Positions 47,245-56,651 are shown, counted from the first letter of the stretch. The stretch: 64,000 bases of DNA from Cytobacillus kochii (GCF_020171845.1 NZ_JAIVAM010000002.1:434001-498000); one strand, 5' to 3'. The notes: a model not told the origin generated them from the sequence alone. Translations and numbers: made by a program.

Positions 47245-47271
47245 AGCTGGGTTGTAATCATGAACCCAGCT
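47245..47271 (-). terminator. Terminator of the CynX-type MFS gene
   Basis: AGCTGGGTT / AACCCAGCT stem, with TTTTTAC on the minus strand. No T-tail on the plus strand. Confidence 0.7.
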
Positions 47272-47278
47272 AAATGAT

Positions 47279-48481
47279 TTAAGAGGTTTGCTTGAGGTTT
47301 GTGGTTTCCTGCACAAAAACATTTCTTCCAGCCCCGATCCCACATAAAGTAAAAAGAACGGCAATAGTAATAAGGGCAAAAAATGCTGTATGCCATTGGT
47401 GAAAAAGGTCATAAAGAAGTCCAAGTAAGAAAGGACCACATGCTGCCAATAAATAACCAAAAGATTGGGCCATGCCAGAAAGAGAGGCAGCCTGTTCACT
47501 GTTCATAGATCGTAGACTCATTAATGCTAATGAATGACTTATCGCAGCGCCTAAAGAAAGACCAATGAGGATAATACTCAGAAATGTGATCACCATATTT
47601 GAAGTGAGAAATAACCCGCATAAACCAGTGATAAGGGTTGTACCAATCCCTAACCCAATCCATTTTTGATGTGATAATCTTTCTCCTAAAATAGGAATAA
47701 AAAAACTTGCTGGTAGCCCCGAGAATTGCATGATAGTAAGCATCCAACCACCCATTTCTAACGTGAAACCTTTTCCTATCAATATCTCTGGTAACCATGT
47801 GGAAAAACCGAAATAGATAAACGATTGTAATCCCATAAAACCGGTGATTTGCCATGCTATTCCCGACCTAAACAATGTAGAGAATGAAAGGAGCGGAACA
47901 GGATTTTTTTTAGGTGCCTTTTTAATAAATGGTATCCATAGAAGACAAGCAAGTAAAACAGGGATTACCCAAATTAATAGACTGGTTTTCCATGCAATCC
48001 CATAGCTAGAAAGTGTGCCACTAATACCTGGTGCAAAACCAGCAAATACCCCCATTGATAGCGTATATATGCCAGTAATTAGCCCTATTTTTAAGGGGAA
48101 TTGTGCTTTAACAAGACTAGGGAGTAACACGTTACAAATACCTATCCCTAATCCGATCATGAAGGTACCAAGAAATAGTATGAACATAAAATTAGTAGAG
48201 CGCATGAAGATACCTAGACCTATCAGTGTTAGCCCACAAAAAAGCACCCTCTCAATTCCCCATTTCTTTGCAAAAAAAGGCGCAAAGGGGGAGATAGCCG
48301 AAAAGGCTAATAAAGGGAACGTGGTTAGTAAACTCACTGTACTCGTATTAAACTGCAATTCATGTTGTATGTCACCAATAATGGGGCCAACTGAAGTAAT
48401 CGCAGGGCGTAAATTGAATGCAATTGTGATAATCCCTATAAAAATAAGTATATTCCTACCTTGAACGCTTCTATCTGTCAT
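47279..48481 (-). CDS. MFS transporter, CynX/NimT family
   Basis: 400 residues, 12 membrane segments. AFNLRPAITSVGPIIGDI near the N-terminus and the following SLLTTFPLLAFSAISPFAPF are typical of the cyanate/2-nitroimidazole family. Natural substrate unknown. Single gene. Confidence 0.85.
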   Translation of the reverse strand: MTDRSVQGRNILIFIGIITIAFNLRPAITSVGPIIGDIQHELQFNTSTVSLLTTFPLLAFSAISPFAPFFAKKWGIERVLFCGLTLIGLGIFMRSTNFMFILFLGTFMIGLGIGICNVLLPSLVKAQFPLKIGLITGIYTLSMGVFAGFAPGISGTLSSYGIAWKTSLLIWVIPVLLACLLWIPFIKKAPKKNPVPLLSFSTLFRSGIAWQITGFMGLQSFIYFGFSTWLPEILIGKGFTLEMGGWMLTIMQFSGLPASFFIPILGERLSHQKWIGLGIGTTLITGLCGLFLTSNMVITFLSIILIGLSLGAAISHSLALMSLRSMNSEQAASLSGMAQSFGYLLAACGPFLLGLLYDLFHQWHTAFFALITIAVLFTLCGIGAGRNVFVQETTNLKQTS

Positions 48482-48568
48482 AATTAACGCCTCTTTTCAA
48501 GTAATCAAAGACGCGTTAATTATAATGAATTTTCTGATATTTGTATAGGGCAATGAAATGTTTATCTA

Positions 48569-48898
48569 TTATTTATTGGTCTTAGGTGGTAATTGGAGGC
48601 TTCGTAACAATTGGGTCTCTATACTATTCTGAACAGTATGCTCGATGAAGAAATCACTAATCATTTTTTTATACTTCTCGTCTTCAAACATTTTTTTATT
48701 TTGCAGTTCCATCTCAGCGAGTCCTTCATATTTGGCAATGAGACAATAGGTATGGTCATTGCCAGAAATAGGGCAGAGGATTTCAATCTCGTGACTGTAG
48801 TTTTCGTTGCGAAAGCTTTTGATATTAGCGAGATTTTGAATGCCTTCTTGAAAGTTTTCTTGTTTTAGTTGAAATGATTGATATACATAAATACTCAT
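48569..48898 (-). CDS. Dimeric alpha/beta-barrel (NIPSNAP/ABM-like) protein
   Basis: ATG 48898 (MSIYVYQSFQL) is chosen because GGGGA lies nine bases upstream; 109 residues. Pattern of strand-helix-helix-strand with a conserved acidic/aromatic end suits the ferredoxin-like dimeric barrel superfamily, which includes antibiotic-biosynthesis monooxygenases. Specific function unknown. Confidence 0.5.
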   Translation of the reverse strand: MSIYVYQSFQLKQENFQEGIQNLANIKSFRNENYSHEIEILCPISGNDHTYCLIAKYEGLAEMELQNKKMFEDEKYKKMISDFFIEHTVQNSIETQLLRSLQLPPKTNK

Positions 48899-49117
48899 AA
48901 TGAACATTCCCCAATCTTCTTTTATCAATTTAAACTTCACTCAATTTTGGTCGATATAGAATGATATAGGAGTATTTTGACATTAATATACCACGATTAT
49001 TCATTTTCTTCTTAGAAACTTAATTAACGTTAGGGAGTTATGTAGTTTTTGCTCTATTATTTAACGGAGTGTCTTTAAAGGTAGGGGAAAATCGACTTTT
49101 ACTCAGTTGGAGAATTT

Positions 49118-49330
49118 ATGCTTTATGTAAGTGTAAATCAAGTTTGGGCAGCTAACAATGTGGAATTCACACTTGATGAACGAGCCAATGGGATTTGCCC
49201 AGCTAACAATGTAGTATTCATGCTTGATGACCGAGCAAATCAAAATTTGCGTAGTTACCTTTCCGATTTTTACACATAATGAACGAGCAAGTCACATATG
49301 CCCAGCTAACTATCTGATATCGCTTTGATT
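49118..49330. repeat. Imperfect ~51-bp tandem repeat, 3.5 units
   Basis: The word AGCTAAC (or TAGTTAC) recurs at 49150, 49201, 49252 and 49304, and TGATGAACGAGC-like words recur at 49174, 49225 and 49278. Units diverge noticeably. A 53-codon plus-strand frame (ATG 49118 to TAA 49279) passes through because 51 is a multiple of three, reading ANNVEFTLDERANG then ANNVVFMLDDRANQ, but it has no ribosome site. Confidence 0.75.
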
Positions 49331-49401
49331 GGTATGAGGAAACAGTTGCTACTCACTATTTGTTTATGAGGTTTATGAATGAAGAGTTAGGAAGGCAATA
49401 A

Positions 49402-49430
49402 AAAAGCACCTGATGACATCAGATGCTTTT
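49402..49430 (-). terminator. Terminator of the 49.4-50.4 kb gene pair
   Basis: AAAAGCACCTGAT / ATCAGATGCTTTT; TTTTTTATT follows on the minus strand. Confidence 0.75.
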
Positions 49431-49440
49431 CCCATGATGG

Positions 49441-49989
49441 TTACTTCTTAAATACCTTATTTACAAGTTCGTTCATTGACATGTCACTATTTACTTCAAA
49501 AGTCCCTGGACGTAGATCATTTTCTAGACCCTTTTTCTCTACGGCATCAAAAAAGTCTTTACCATTTTTAATGATTTTTGCAGACTCAAGCGCATTACCG
49601 ACGTCGATACTAGTCATACCAGAGGTAACTGTGAGCATCGTACGGTAAACAGCTTTTTCGTTTTCATTTGCTTTTGCATCGTTAAGTTGCTTTTTAAGCT
49701 TTTCATTTTCTTCTTTAACAGTTGCAATATCTTTCATATCTTTATTGATATTGTTCCATTCTTCTTCACTGTGAATAATAAATCCTTGAGATTGTAGGGC
49801 TTCTTCCATCTCTTCTGTACTAATTTCTTCTTTCGTTGCTTCTACGGGTTGATCGACTTCTTCTGTTGCTTTTGGCTCGGCAGCTTCTGTCTGTTTGCTA
49901 TCGGCCGGACTAAGGAAATAAGTAATCCCGAGAATGACTGCTGCGACAATTAAACCACCAGCAAAGCTGCGCATCGTTTTCTCACTCAT
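49441..49989 (-). CDS. Membrane-anchored protein with MltG/YceG N-terminal-like (LysM-type) domain
   Basis: 182 residues: one N-terminal membrane helix (SFAGGLIVAAVILGITYFLS), an acidic linker, a coiled coil (VKEENEKLKKQLNDAKA) and a C-terminal domain (MLTVTSGMTSIDVGNALESA, then LRPGTFEVNSDMSMNELVNK). The last part resembles the substrate-binding LysM-like domain of MltG transglycosylases (usual phrasing GMTSxxIAxxL and KxGTYxL), but the catalytic YceG domain is absent. Possibly a regulator of cell-wall termination. Four-base overlap with the upstream gene. Confidence 0.6.
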   Translation of the reverse strand: MSEKTMRSFAGGLIVAAVILGITYFLSPADSKQTEAAEPKATEEVDQPVEATKEEISTEEMEEALQSQGFIIHSEEEWNNINKDMKDIATVKEENEKLKKQLNDAKANENEKAVYRTMLTVTSGMTSIDVGNALESAKIIKNGKDFFDAVEKKGLENDLRPGTFEVNSDMSMNELVNKVFKK

Positions 49990-50363
49990 TGAGCTACTTT
50001 GCTCCTTTCCGTACTACGTTTTTCGTATGGAGCTAGTAGGTTATTCACTTCTTGTAATGACATCTTTAGTTTTTGAGCGATGCTTTCGTTGGAGTATCCT
50101 CTTCTATGTAGGTCAATCATTTCACGTAGAAGTAATCTATGATCCGATTGTACTTCAGATGTACCTGCTTCTACCGCTGTTATCTCAGCATCTATTTCCA
50201 TGAATTTTACTTTTTGCTGCAGTTGGTGAATTTCATCCATTAAGGAAAAAGAAACCTGGTCAATATGTTGTTCTTGTTCTGATTTCGATTGTTTACCCTT
50301 AACAAATGATAAAATGAGCAACACAACAGCTGCACCAAGTAAAATGGCTAATACCCATTCCAT
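49986..50363 (-). CDS. Single-pass membrane coiled-coil protein with HTH-like C-terminus (SwrB-like)
   Basis: 125 residues: N-terminal membrane helix (LAILLGAAVVLLILSFVKG), a coiled coil, then RGYSNESIAQKLKMSLQEVNNLL, a helix-turn-helix-like segment seen in SwrB/YlxL and DUF6115 proteins. In B. subtilis SwrB promotes flagellar assembly, but this gene is not in a flagellar operon, so the similarity may be architectural only. Operon with the MltG-like gene. Confidence 0.55.
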   Translation of the reverse strand: MEWVLAILLGAAVVLLILSFVKGKQSKSEQEQHIDQVSFSLMDEIHQLQQKVKFMEIDAEITAVEAGTSEVQSDHRLLLREMIDLHRRGYSNESIAQKLKMSLQEVNNLLAPYEKRSTERSKVAQ

Positions 50364-50631
50364 CTTATAATTCCTCCTTATATGAAACTATTATCCTGTG
50401 ATTTTATAATTATACCTTCCTTTTTGTCGAAATACGATTATTTATGTCAAAAATGCCACTAAAGTCATATTTTTGTAACATAAAAACACAGGTTGCATGC
50501 TTCTATTATAGTATAAGAGAATGGGGTCTAAATTCAAGCAATGTACAATGAGTGTGTTTTTTTTTGTAAAAGGTTTGCGTCTTTATGAAAGAAAAGGTTA
50601 AAATGCAATAAATAGTTTGAAGGAGTGCAAC

Positions 50632-51531
50632 ATGAATACATTATTTAATAATCAAGCAAAAGTTTATAAAGAGAAAAATAAAAACAGGGGTCGCCTGCTC
50701 ATCAAATGTCCTGATCAACCAGGTATTGTCGCCCATATCTCGAAATTTTTATTTCAACATCAAGCTAATATTATCGAATCCAGTCAATATTCCACTGATC
50801 ATGAAGGCGGCAACTTTTTTATGCGTATTGAATTTGAGTGTCCTGACCTTCCACAAAAATTTGGACAAATGAAAGAGTCATTTATAAATGTTGCTCAAGA
50901 TTTCGAAATGGAATGGAAGTTACAACAAAATAGTGAATTAAAAAGAACAGCAATCTTTGTTTCAAAGCAGCTCCATTGTTTAAGAGAGATACTATTAGAA
51001 TGGCAGAATGGCGATATGATGATGGAAATTCCATTAGTTATCAGTAATCATCTAGAGGCAAAAGAGATTGTTGAGTCATTAGGAATTCCTTTTTATCATA
51101 TCCCTGCTTCGAAAGAAAATCGTGAAGAAGTGGAAACACAGCAGCTACAATTACTTGAAGAGTATAATATAGATGTTGTCATTCTCGCTCGTTATATGCA
51201 AATTTTGACGTCTCGATTTGTTTCTGCTCAAGCTAATAAAATCATTAATATCCATCATTCGTTTCTACCGGCATTTGTTGGTGCGAAACCATATGATCGT
51301 GCCTATGCTCGGGGAGTAAAGATTATCGGTGCAACTTCACATTATGTAACCAATGATTTAGATGAGGGGCCGATTATCGAGCAAGATATAAGTCGAGTTG
51401 ATCATAGGGATGAAGTAGAGGACTTGAAGAGAAAAGGAGCCTCAATCGAACGCAGTGTATTAGCGAGAGCAGTAAAGTGGCATCTTGAAGATCGCGTGAT
51501 TGTATATGGTAATAAAACCGTTGTTTTTTAA
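50632..51531 (+). CDS. purU: Formyltetrahydrofolate deformylase PurU
   Basis: ATG 50632 behind AAGGAG; 299 residues. N-terminal ACT domain (LLIKCPDQPGIVAHISKFLF) and C-terminal formyltransferase fold with NIHHSFLPAFVGAKPYDRAY, GVKIIGATSHYV and DEGPIIEQD. Releases formate from 10-formyl-THF, balancing one-carbon pools. Monocistronic with terminator. Confidence 0.95.
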   Translation: MNTLFNNQAKVYKEKNKNRGRLLIKCPDQPGIVAHISKFLFQHQANIIESSQYSTDHEGGNFFMRIEFECPDLPQKFGQMKESFINVAQDFEMEWKLQQNSELKRTAIFVSKQLHCLREILLEWQNGDMMMEIPLVISNHLEAKEIVESLGIPFYHIPASKENREEVETQQLQLLEEYNIDVVILARYMQILTSRFVSAQANKIINIHHSFLPAFVGAKPYDRAYARGVKIIGATSHYVTNDLDEGPIIEQDISRVDHRDEVEDLKRKGASIERSVLARAVKWHLEDRVIVYGNKTVVF

Positions 51532-51549
51532 AAATAAATCGTAATACCT

Positions 51550-51577
51550 AAATCGGGGAATTTTCCTCGATTTTTTT
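51550..51577 (+). terminator. Terminator of purU
   Basis: AAATCGGGGAA / TTTTCCTCGATTT stem, T-tail. Confidence 0.8.
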
Positions 51578-51592
51578 ATTCTAAAAAAACGA

Positions 51593-51606
51593 TGAAAGCG
51601 CTTTTT
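51593..51606 (+). promoter_or_regulatory. cre-like CcpA box upstream of the DUF5058 operon
   Basis: TGAAAGCGCTTTTT differs from the palindromic consensus TGAAAGCGCTTTCA at two end positions. It lies 157-170 bp before the first gene, suitable for catabolite repression. Confidence 0.45.
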
Positions 51607-51762
51607 TATTCAAAAAGAATTAGTAAAGTAAGTAAATATCCTTATCTTTGCGGAGTTTTAATTGTTAGATTTCCTTACATCATAATTGACAGCTTGTATA
51701 AATTGTTTTTCAATATAACTATCATAAAAAAACAGAAAATTATAAATTTTAGGAGGATGATG

Positions 51763-52485
51763 ATGGAGGAGGCAATAAAAATAGCAAGCCATCCAGTTGT
51801 GTGGATTATCTCACTTACAGTCATTGGTGTAGTCATTTTCCAAGGGATTAAATTTATTCAAATGGCAATGAAAACGAGAGAAAGTGTAGGTCTAAGTAAG
51901 CAAGATGTAAACAGCGCTTTAAAAGTTGGGATGATAAACGCAATAGGGCCCTCATTTGGAATTGTGGTTGTAGCTGTATCTTTAATTACCTTACTAGGTG
52001 ACCCTTTAACATTAATGAGAATAGGCATTATTGGTTCTGCTGCTACTGAATCGATGGGGGCCAATTTGGCTGCAACTGCTTATGGAACAGAACTTGGTTC
52101 TGATAGTTTTACAGCAGAAGCGTTTGCGACTGTAGCATGGGTTTTATGTATTGGCGGATGTGGTTGGCTGCTTTTTGTTTTCTTTTTTACTAAATCATTA
52201 GCAAATATTGAAAGGAAGGTATCAAATAAGCAACAAACGACGGCTGGTAAACTCCCCATTATGATGATTGTGTCAAGTGCTGCTATGCTTGCGGTTTTTG
52301 GTAACTTTGTTGCAGGTGAAATATTTAAAGGGGTGGAAACAGCAATTGTTGCTTTAACTGCAGCTACTACGATGCTAATCGTAAGTTTTATCGCAAATAA
52401 AAGTCATCAACTCAAATTCTTACATGAATGGTCATTAGGTGTATCGATTATTGTTGGTTTAACAGTTAGTTATTTTGTCCTTTAA
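51763..52485 (+). CDS. DUF5058 family membrane protein (putative transporter subunit)
   Basis: The open frame starts at 51592, but AGGAGG at 51751-51756 selects ATG 51763; 240 residues. Five or six hydrophobic segments; NAIGPSFGIVVVAVSLITLL and RIGIIGSAATESMGANLA are the recognisable parts, the latter a conserved polar motif inside the membrane. I believe this is DUF5058, function unknown. Next come a second small membrane protein and an AbgB-like amidohydrolase, so a two-subunit carrier for the hydrolase substrate or product is likely (inference). Confidence 0.65.
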   Translation: MEEAIKIASHPVVWIISLTVIGVVIFQGIKFIQMAMKTRESVGLSKQDVNSALKVGMINAIGPSFGIVVVAVSLITLLGDPLTLMRIGIIGSAATESMGANLAATAYGTELGSDSFTAEAFATVAWVLCIGGCGWLLFVFFFTKSLANIERKVSNKQQTTAGKLPIMMIVSSAAMLAVFGNFVAGEIFKGVETAIVALTAATTMLIVSFIANKSHQLKFLHEWSLGVSIIVGLTVSYFVL

Positions 52486-52497
52486 GGAGGGAATAGT

Positions 52498-53190
52498 ATG
52501 GCGGTTTCCGAAAGTAATATAGTGGCTAAAAAAAATGAGGTTATTCATTCATATGAGATGAATATGTTTCATCAAAAATCACATTTTTGGGGTCGTATGA
52601 CGGTTGGATTAGTAATATTATTGACAATCTCACTTCCCTTATATCTTTCCTTTGTATTAAGTATTCATCCAGGTTGGCAACCCATTATTACAGGGTTGAT
52701 AGCTTATGCTGCCGCCATCGGGTATGCCTGGTTTATGGAGCCAATATCATATTATCCAACCTTAGGGATATCTGGTACCTATCAAGCCTTTTTAACAGGA
52801 AATATTGCTAATATGTGCTTGCCGTCTGCTGCGGCAGCTCAAAATGCTGTTGGTGCTGAACCTGGAACGAAAAAAGGTGAAATTGTTGCGGCTCTTGCAA
52901 TAGGAGCAACATCACTAATGAATATGGCCATACTAATTTTCATTATTGTTTCAGGATCTTATCTCGTATCAATTATTCCAGAATCGATTCAAGGAACATT
53001 TATATATATTGTTCCTGCTATTTTTGGAGGTATATTTGCGCAATTTGCCCTTAAGAAGCCGTTATACGGAGGTATTGCATTATCAGTAGGATTATTTGTA
53101 AATCTAATACCTATTCCCACTTTTTTTAAAGGAATTATCTGTATCATCTTAACTATCATCATTTGTATATCATTAGAGAAAAGAAAGTAA
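52498..53190 (+). CDS. Membrane protein, probable partner of the DUF5058 protein
   Basis: 230 residues from ATG 52498 (AAGGAGGG upstream), 12 bases after the previous gene. About six hydrophobic segments with a conserved-looking ISGTYQAFLTGNIANMCLPSA loop and GAEPGTKKGEIVAAL between helices. No family name recognised. Two halves of similar size encoded back to back suggest a hetero-oligomeric transporter. Confidence 0.6.
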   Translation: MAVSESNIVAKKNEVIHSYEMNMFHQKSHFWGRMTVGLVILLTISLPLYLSFVLSIHPGWQPIITGLIAYAAAIGYAWFMEPISYYPTLGISGTYQAFLTGNIANMCLPSAAAAQNAVGAEPGTKKGEIVAALAIGATSLMNMAILIFIIVSGSYLVSIIPESIQGTFIYIVPAIFGGIFAQFALKKPLYGGIALSVGLFVNLIPIPTFFKGIICIILTIIICISLEKRK

Positions 53191-53210
53191 TTAAAAGGGA
53201 GGAATTTATA

Positions 53211-54632
53211 ATGATCAAAGAAGAACTTGTAGATTGGATAAATAAGAAAGAAGCCTTTTTTTCAGATATGGCAAAAGATATATGGAATCATCCGCAAGTT
53301 GCGTATGAGGAAGAATACGCATCGGATTTACAAAAACAAGTATTACAAGAGGCTGGGTTTGATATTCAAGAAAACGTAGGAGGAGCACAAACAGCATTCG
53401 TTGCCGAATATGGAAGTGGGAAGCCTGTTATTGGAATATTAGGAGAATTCGATGCCTTACCAGGACTTTCGCAAGCGGTATCTACAAACAGGGAAGAAAT
53501 TATTAGTGGTGGACCTGGACATGGATGTGGCCATAATTTGTTAGGAACGGCTGGTGTGGAAGCTGTTATCGCGATGAGCGAAGCAATGAAAACGAGTAAA
53601 ATAAATGGAACAATTCGTTATTATGGATGTCCTGCAGAAGAAGTTCTTTCTGGGAAAACATTTATGGCAAGAGAAGGAGTGTTTAATGATTTAGACTGTG
53701 CATTAACTTGGCATCCAGGTGTAGCGAATTTTGTTGTCAATATGTCCATGCAAGCAATGGTTTCGGTAGAATATCAATTTAAGGGAATAACTGCTCATGC
53801 TGCTGGAGCTCCTCATGCAGGGAGAAGTGCATTAGATGCAGTGGAATTAATGAATGTTGGAGCAAATTATATGAGAGAGCATGTATTAGATGGCTCAAGG
53901 ATACATTATGTCATTACTAATGGCGGGCTGGCACCTAATATCGTACCTGATCAAGCAAGTGTATGGTATTATTTGCGTGCGACTACGAAAGAACAAGTAG
54001 ATAGTATGTTCAACCGATTAGAGAAAATTGCACAAGGTGCAGCACTAATGACTGAAACAAAAGTTGAGCATCAAGTAAAGGCATATGCGTATAATGTCTT
54101 GCCTAATGACACACTTAATAAGGTAATGTTAAAAAATATGGAAGGTGTGTCGTTTTCATTTAATCAAGATGAATTAAAATTTGCAGAAAAGCTGGTAGAA
54201 ACAGTTGATAACGATGTTGTTGAAATGTCCAAGAAGCAGTTCGGTATTGAACTAGAAAGTCTATTACCAACGGGTAAAAACCATTTCAAACATTTGAAAG
54301 GGCAATGTATAGGTGGATCAACAGATGTTGGTGATGTAAGCTGGATTACACCTGTAGGTCAAATCATGACAACTTGTGCACCAGTTGGTGTTCAACCCCA
54401 TTCTTGGCAGGCTACAGCTTCTTATGGGTCATCCATTGGACTGAAGGGGATGCATTTAGCAGCAAAATCAATGGCATTAACTTTATTTGATTTATTGACG
54501 GATACAAACTTAATCGATGTGGCAAGAGAAGAGTTTGTTAAAGAGACTGCTGGAAAGAAATATGAAGCAGCAATTCCTAATGATTTACGACCACCATCGT
54601 TAAATAGCATGAAAGAATCAGTTCGTATGTAG
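53211..54632 (+). CDS. M20 amidohydrolase, AbgB-like
   Basis: ATG 53211 after GGGAGG gives 473 residues (E. coli AbgB 481). Metal-site features: GEFDALPGLSQ, GHGCGHNLLGTAGVEA and CPAEEVLSGKTFM; dimerisation domain from about residue 190 (GITAHAAGAPHAGRSALDA). AbgB with AbgA hydrolyses p-aminobenzoyl-glutamate; here no AbgA is adjacent, so the substrate could be another aromatic amide or dipeptide. Third gene of the DUF5058 operon. Confidence 0.85.
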   Translation: MIKEELVDWINKKEAFFSDMAKDIWNHPQVAYEEEYASDLQKQVLQEAGFDIQENVGGAQTAFVAEYGSGKPVIGILGEFDALPGLSQAVSTNREEIISGGPGHGCGHNLLGTAGVEAVIAMSEAMKTSKINGTIRYYGCPAEEVLSGKTFMAREGVFNDLDCALTWHPGVANFVVNMSMQAMVSVEYQFKGITAHAAGAPHAGRSALDAVELMNVGANYMREHVLDGSRIHYVITNGGLAPNIVPDQASVWYYLRATTKEQVDSMFNRLEKIAQGAALMTETKVEHQVKAYAYNVLPNDTLNKVMLKNMEGVSFSFNQDELKFAEKLVETVDNDVVEMSKKQFGIELESLLPTGKNHFKHLKGQCIGGSTDVGDVSWITPVGQIMTTCAPVGVQPHSWQATASYGSSIGLKGMHLAAKSMALTLFDLLTDTNLIDVAREEFVKETAGKKYEAAIPNDLRPPSLNSMKESVRM

Positions 54633-54667
54633 CAAGGAAGTTGATAGGATAGGAATGATCGAGAGAT

Positions 54668-54708
54668 AAGCCTTAACAATATTCATTAGAAAATTGCTAA
54701 GGCCTTTT
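54668..54708 (+). terminator. Terminator of the DUF5058-AbgB operon
   Basis: AAGCCTTAACAAT / ATTGCTAAGGCCTT, followed by TTTTAA. Confidence 0.75.
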
Positions 54709-54722
54709 TAATTTTGATTTCC

Positions 54723-56600
54723 TCATTCCTCTCCATATTTCTCACGATAGTGTGATAAGGCTAAAAGAGGGAAAATGTAACGGTAACTGTGATAATGAAA
54801 ATAAATAGCACCAGCGAGGCCTTGCCCTGCAGGGTAGTCTTCGCGCCAATCGTCATTGTCCAAAGATGTGAGGAGGTATTTTATGCCTCTTTTAATTGTC
54901 TCATTTGGCTTCTGACTTACCGAAATTAATGCATCTATGGCCCATGCAGTATGTGTGAGCGTACTATCACCTAATGGGACATATTTTTTTTGTTTATCAC
55001 TTAAAGCGGATTCCCCATAACCTCCATCAGCATTTTGAATGGATCGGAGCCAACTCGTAGCCTTCTTGATCATTTCACTTTTATTATCATATGCAATTGC
55101 TGATAATCCCGTAAGAGCTGCCCAAGTCCCGTAAATATAGCAAATGCCCCATCGGCCATACCATGAACCATTCTTTTCTTGGTGTGTTTTAAGCCATTCA
55201 ATACTTTTGTCGAAATGAGAATGTTGGTGTGGCATTTGTGTGTAATTGCCTAAAAACTCCATGGCTCTTCCTGTTAAATCGGCACTGCTTGGATCGGTGA
55301 GAATAAATTCACTATCTTGGATTGGTACTAAAGCTAGTAACTTATTATTGGTATTCTTTTCAAAAGCTGGCCAACCGCCATCATCATTTTGCATGGAAAC
55401 GAGCCAATTCACGCCTAAATTCCAAGCCTCTTTTATGTTACCATCGATTTTTGCAGGGTTTGTAATTGCACGAAGAGTGGCCGAGGTATCATCAGTATCT
55501 GGCTGAAAAGTGTTGATGTTAGAAAACCCCCAAGCTCCTGGTTTAGTCTTGGGATTATGAATGATCCAATCTCCAAATTTATATTGTTGTCTACTAAGTA
55601 AATAATTAGTTGCTTTCTTTATCATTGGATCATTTGGTGTTAATCCAGCTTTTTGTAAAGAATAACTGAGCAAGCTTGTATTCCATACAGAAGCAGTAGT
55701 GAATTGGATATGTGTATGACCCTTTACTTGTGTTTTGAATCCATATAATCCTTTTACCGCATTCTCGATTAACGGATCATCTTTTTTATGTCCTAATGAA
55801 AGTAATGCAAACACCATTAAAAATGTCGAGCTAATATAGCCAAATAAGGTCCCGTCTGGTTCTAGGTGATTCATCATATATTGTTTTGCACGGCTCATAC
55901 TCAGTTGGTGTAATTCTTGTGGTAGGCCTATCATTTTCTTAATACTTGATTTGATTGTTTTGTGTATGGTTCGCCATTCGGAGGAACGGGACCAACTAAA
56001 ATTTGCTTCCTCTCTTGAAGTGAACAGATCTGATAAATCTGGACTGCCAGCTGTTCGAAAACGAAACTTCTTTTCTGCGATAACCATAATGGGAACTATA
56101 TTTGCTCTGCCGTATACGGAGATGCTATAGAAATTGATTGGCATGACAGGCTGGATAAGCATTAGTTCAATTGGTAGGGGAAAGAACTTTGGCCATTCAT
56201 ACTGCCCTGTGATGGTAAGAATCAGCTTGGTTAGGAAATGGGTTTCCTCTATACCTCCTTGTTGTAGAATGAATCGTTTCGCTTTTTTCATTCGATCATC
56301 TTTTTTATTGATATAACCTGAATACAACAATGCATGATATGCCTCGACAGTTAAGGAAAGACTGCCTCCTCTTTCATCGTAATAATGTTTCCATGCTCCG
56401 TTTCCCTCTTGTTTACTTAGTATCCTTTTAACCAATTGTTTTATCATCTCTTCATCATCAATTTCTAAACTTCTTAATAAAATAATCATATACGTATCAG
56501 TGGATATACTAGATTCAAAAGGATATTCCCAAGTACCCGAAGCTGTTTGGTCAGCTCTTAAAGTAGAAATTAAATGATTGATTCCATTTGAGACCTTCAT
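54723..56600 (-). CDS. sqhC: Squalene-hopene / sporulenol cyclase SqhC
   Basis: ATG 56600 (MKVSNGINHL) behind AAGGGTG is preferred to GTG 56609; 625 residues (B. subtilis SqhC 632). Terpene cyclase of two alpha/alpha barrels with QW-type repeats (DGGWPAFE, NGSWYGRWG, DGGYGES). The catalytic DTDD acid motif is at 368-371 (FQPDTDDTSATLRA). In bacilli it cyclises C35 polyprenyl chains to sporulenes that protect spores from oxidants. Divergent (about 50 bp) from a DUF2515 gene. Confidence 0.93.
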   Translation of the reverse strand: MKVSNGINHLISTLRADQTASGTWEYPFESSISTDTYMIILLRSLEIDDEEMIKQLVKRILSKQEGNGAWKHYYDERGGSLSLTVEAYHALLYSGYINKKDDRMKKAKRFILQQGGIEETHFLTKLILTITGQYEWPKFFPLPIELMLIQPVMPINFYSISVYGRANIVPIMVIAEKKFRFRTAGSPDLSDLFTSREEANFSWSRSSEWRTIHKTIKSSIKKMIGLPQELHQLSMSRAKQYMMNHLEPDGTLFGYISSTFLMVFALLSLGHKKDDPLIENAVKGLYGFKTQVKGHTHIQFTTASVWNTSLLSYSLQKAGLTPNDPMIKKATNYLLSRQQYKFGDWIIHNPKTKPGAWGFSNINTFQPDTDDTSATLRAITNPAKIDGNIKEAWNLGVNWLVSMQNDDGGWPAFEKNTNNKLLALVPIQDSEFILTDPSSADLTGRAMEFLGNYTQMPHQHSHFDKSIEWLKTHQEKNGSWYGRWGICYIYGTWAALTGLSAIAYDNKSEMIKKATSWLRSIQNADGGYGESALSDKQKKYVPLGDSTLTHTAWAIDALISVSQKPNETIKRGIKYLLTSLDNDDWREDYPAGQGLAGAIYFHYHSYRYIFPLLALSHYREKYGEE

Positions 56601-56651
56601 GATATTCACCCTTTTCGTTACTTTTCCTCACAATGTAAGCAATATTAATAC

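Larger units (their letters stand above)
48941..49440. other. 500-bp intergenic region
   Basis: Contains the ~51-bp tandem repeat (listed separately) and the terminator of the gene that follows on the minus strand. Nothing else recognised. Confidence 0.6.
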
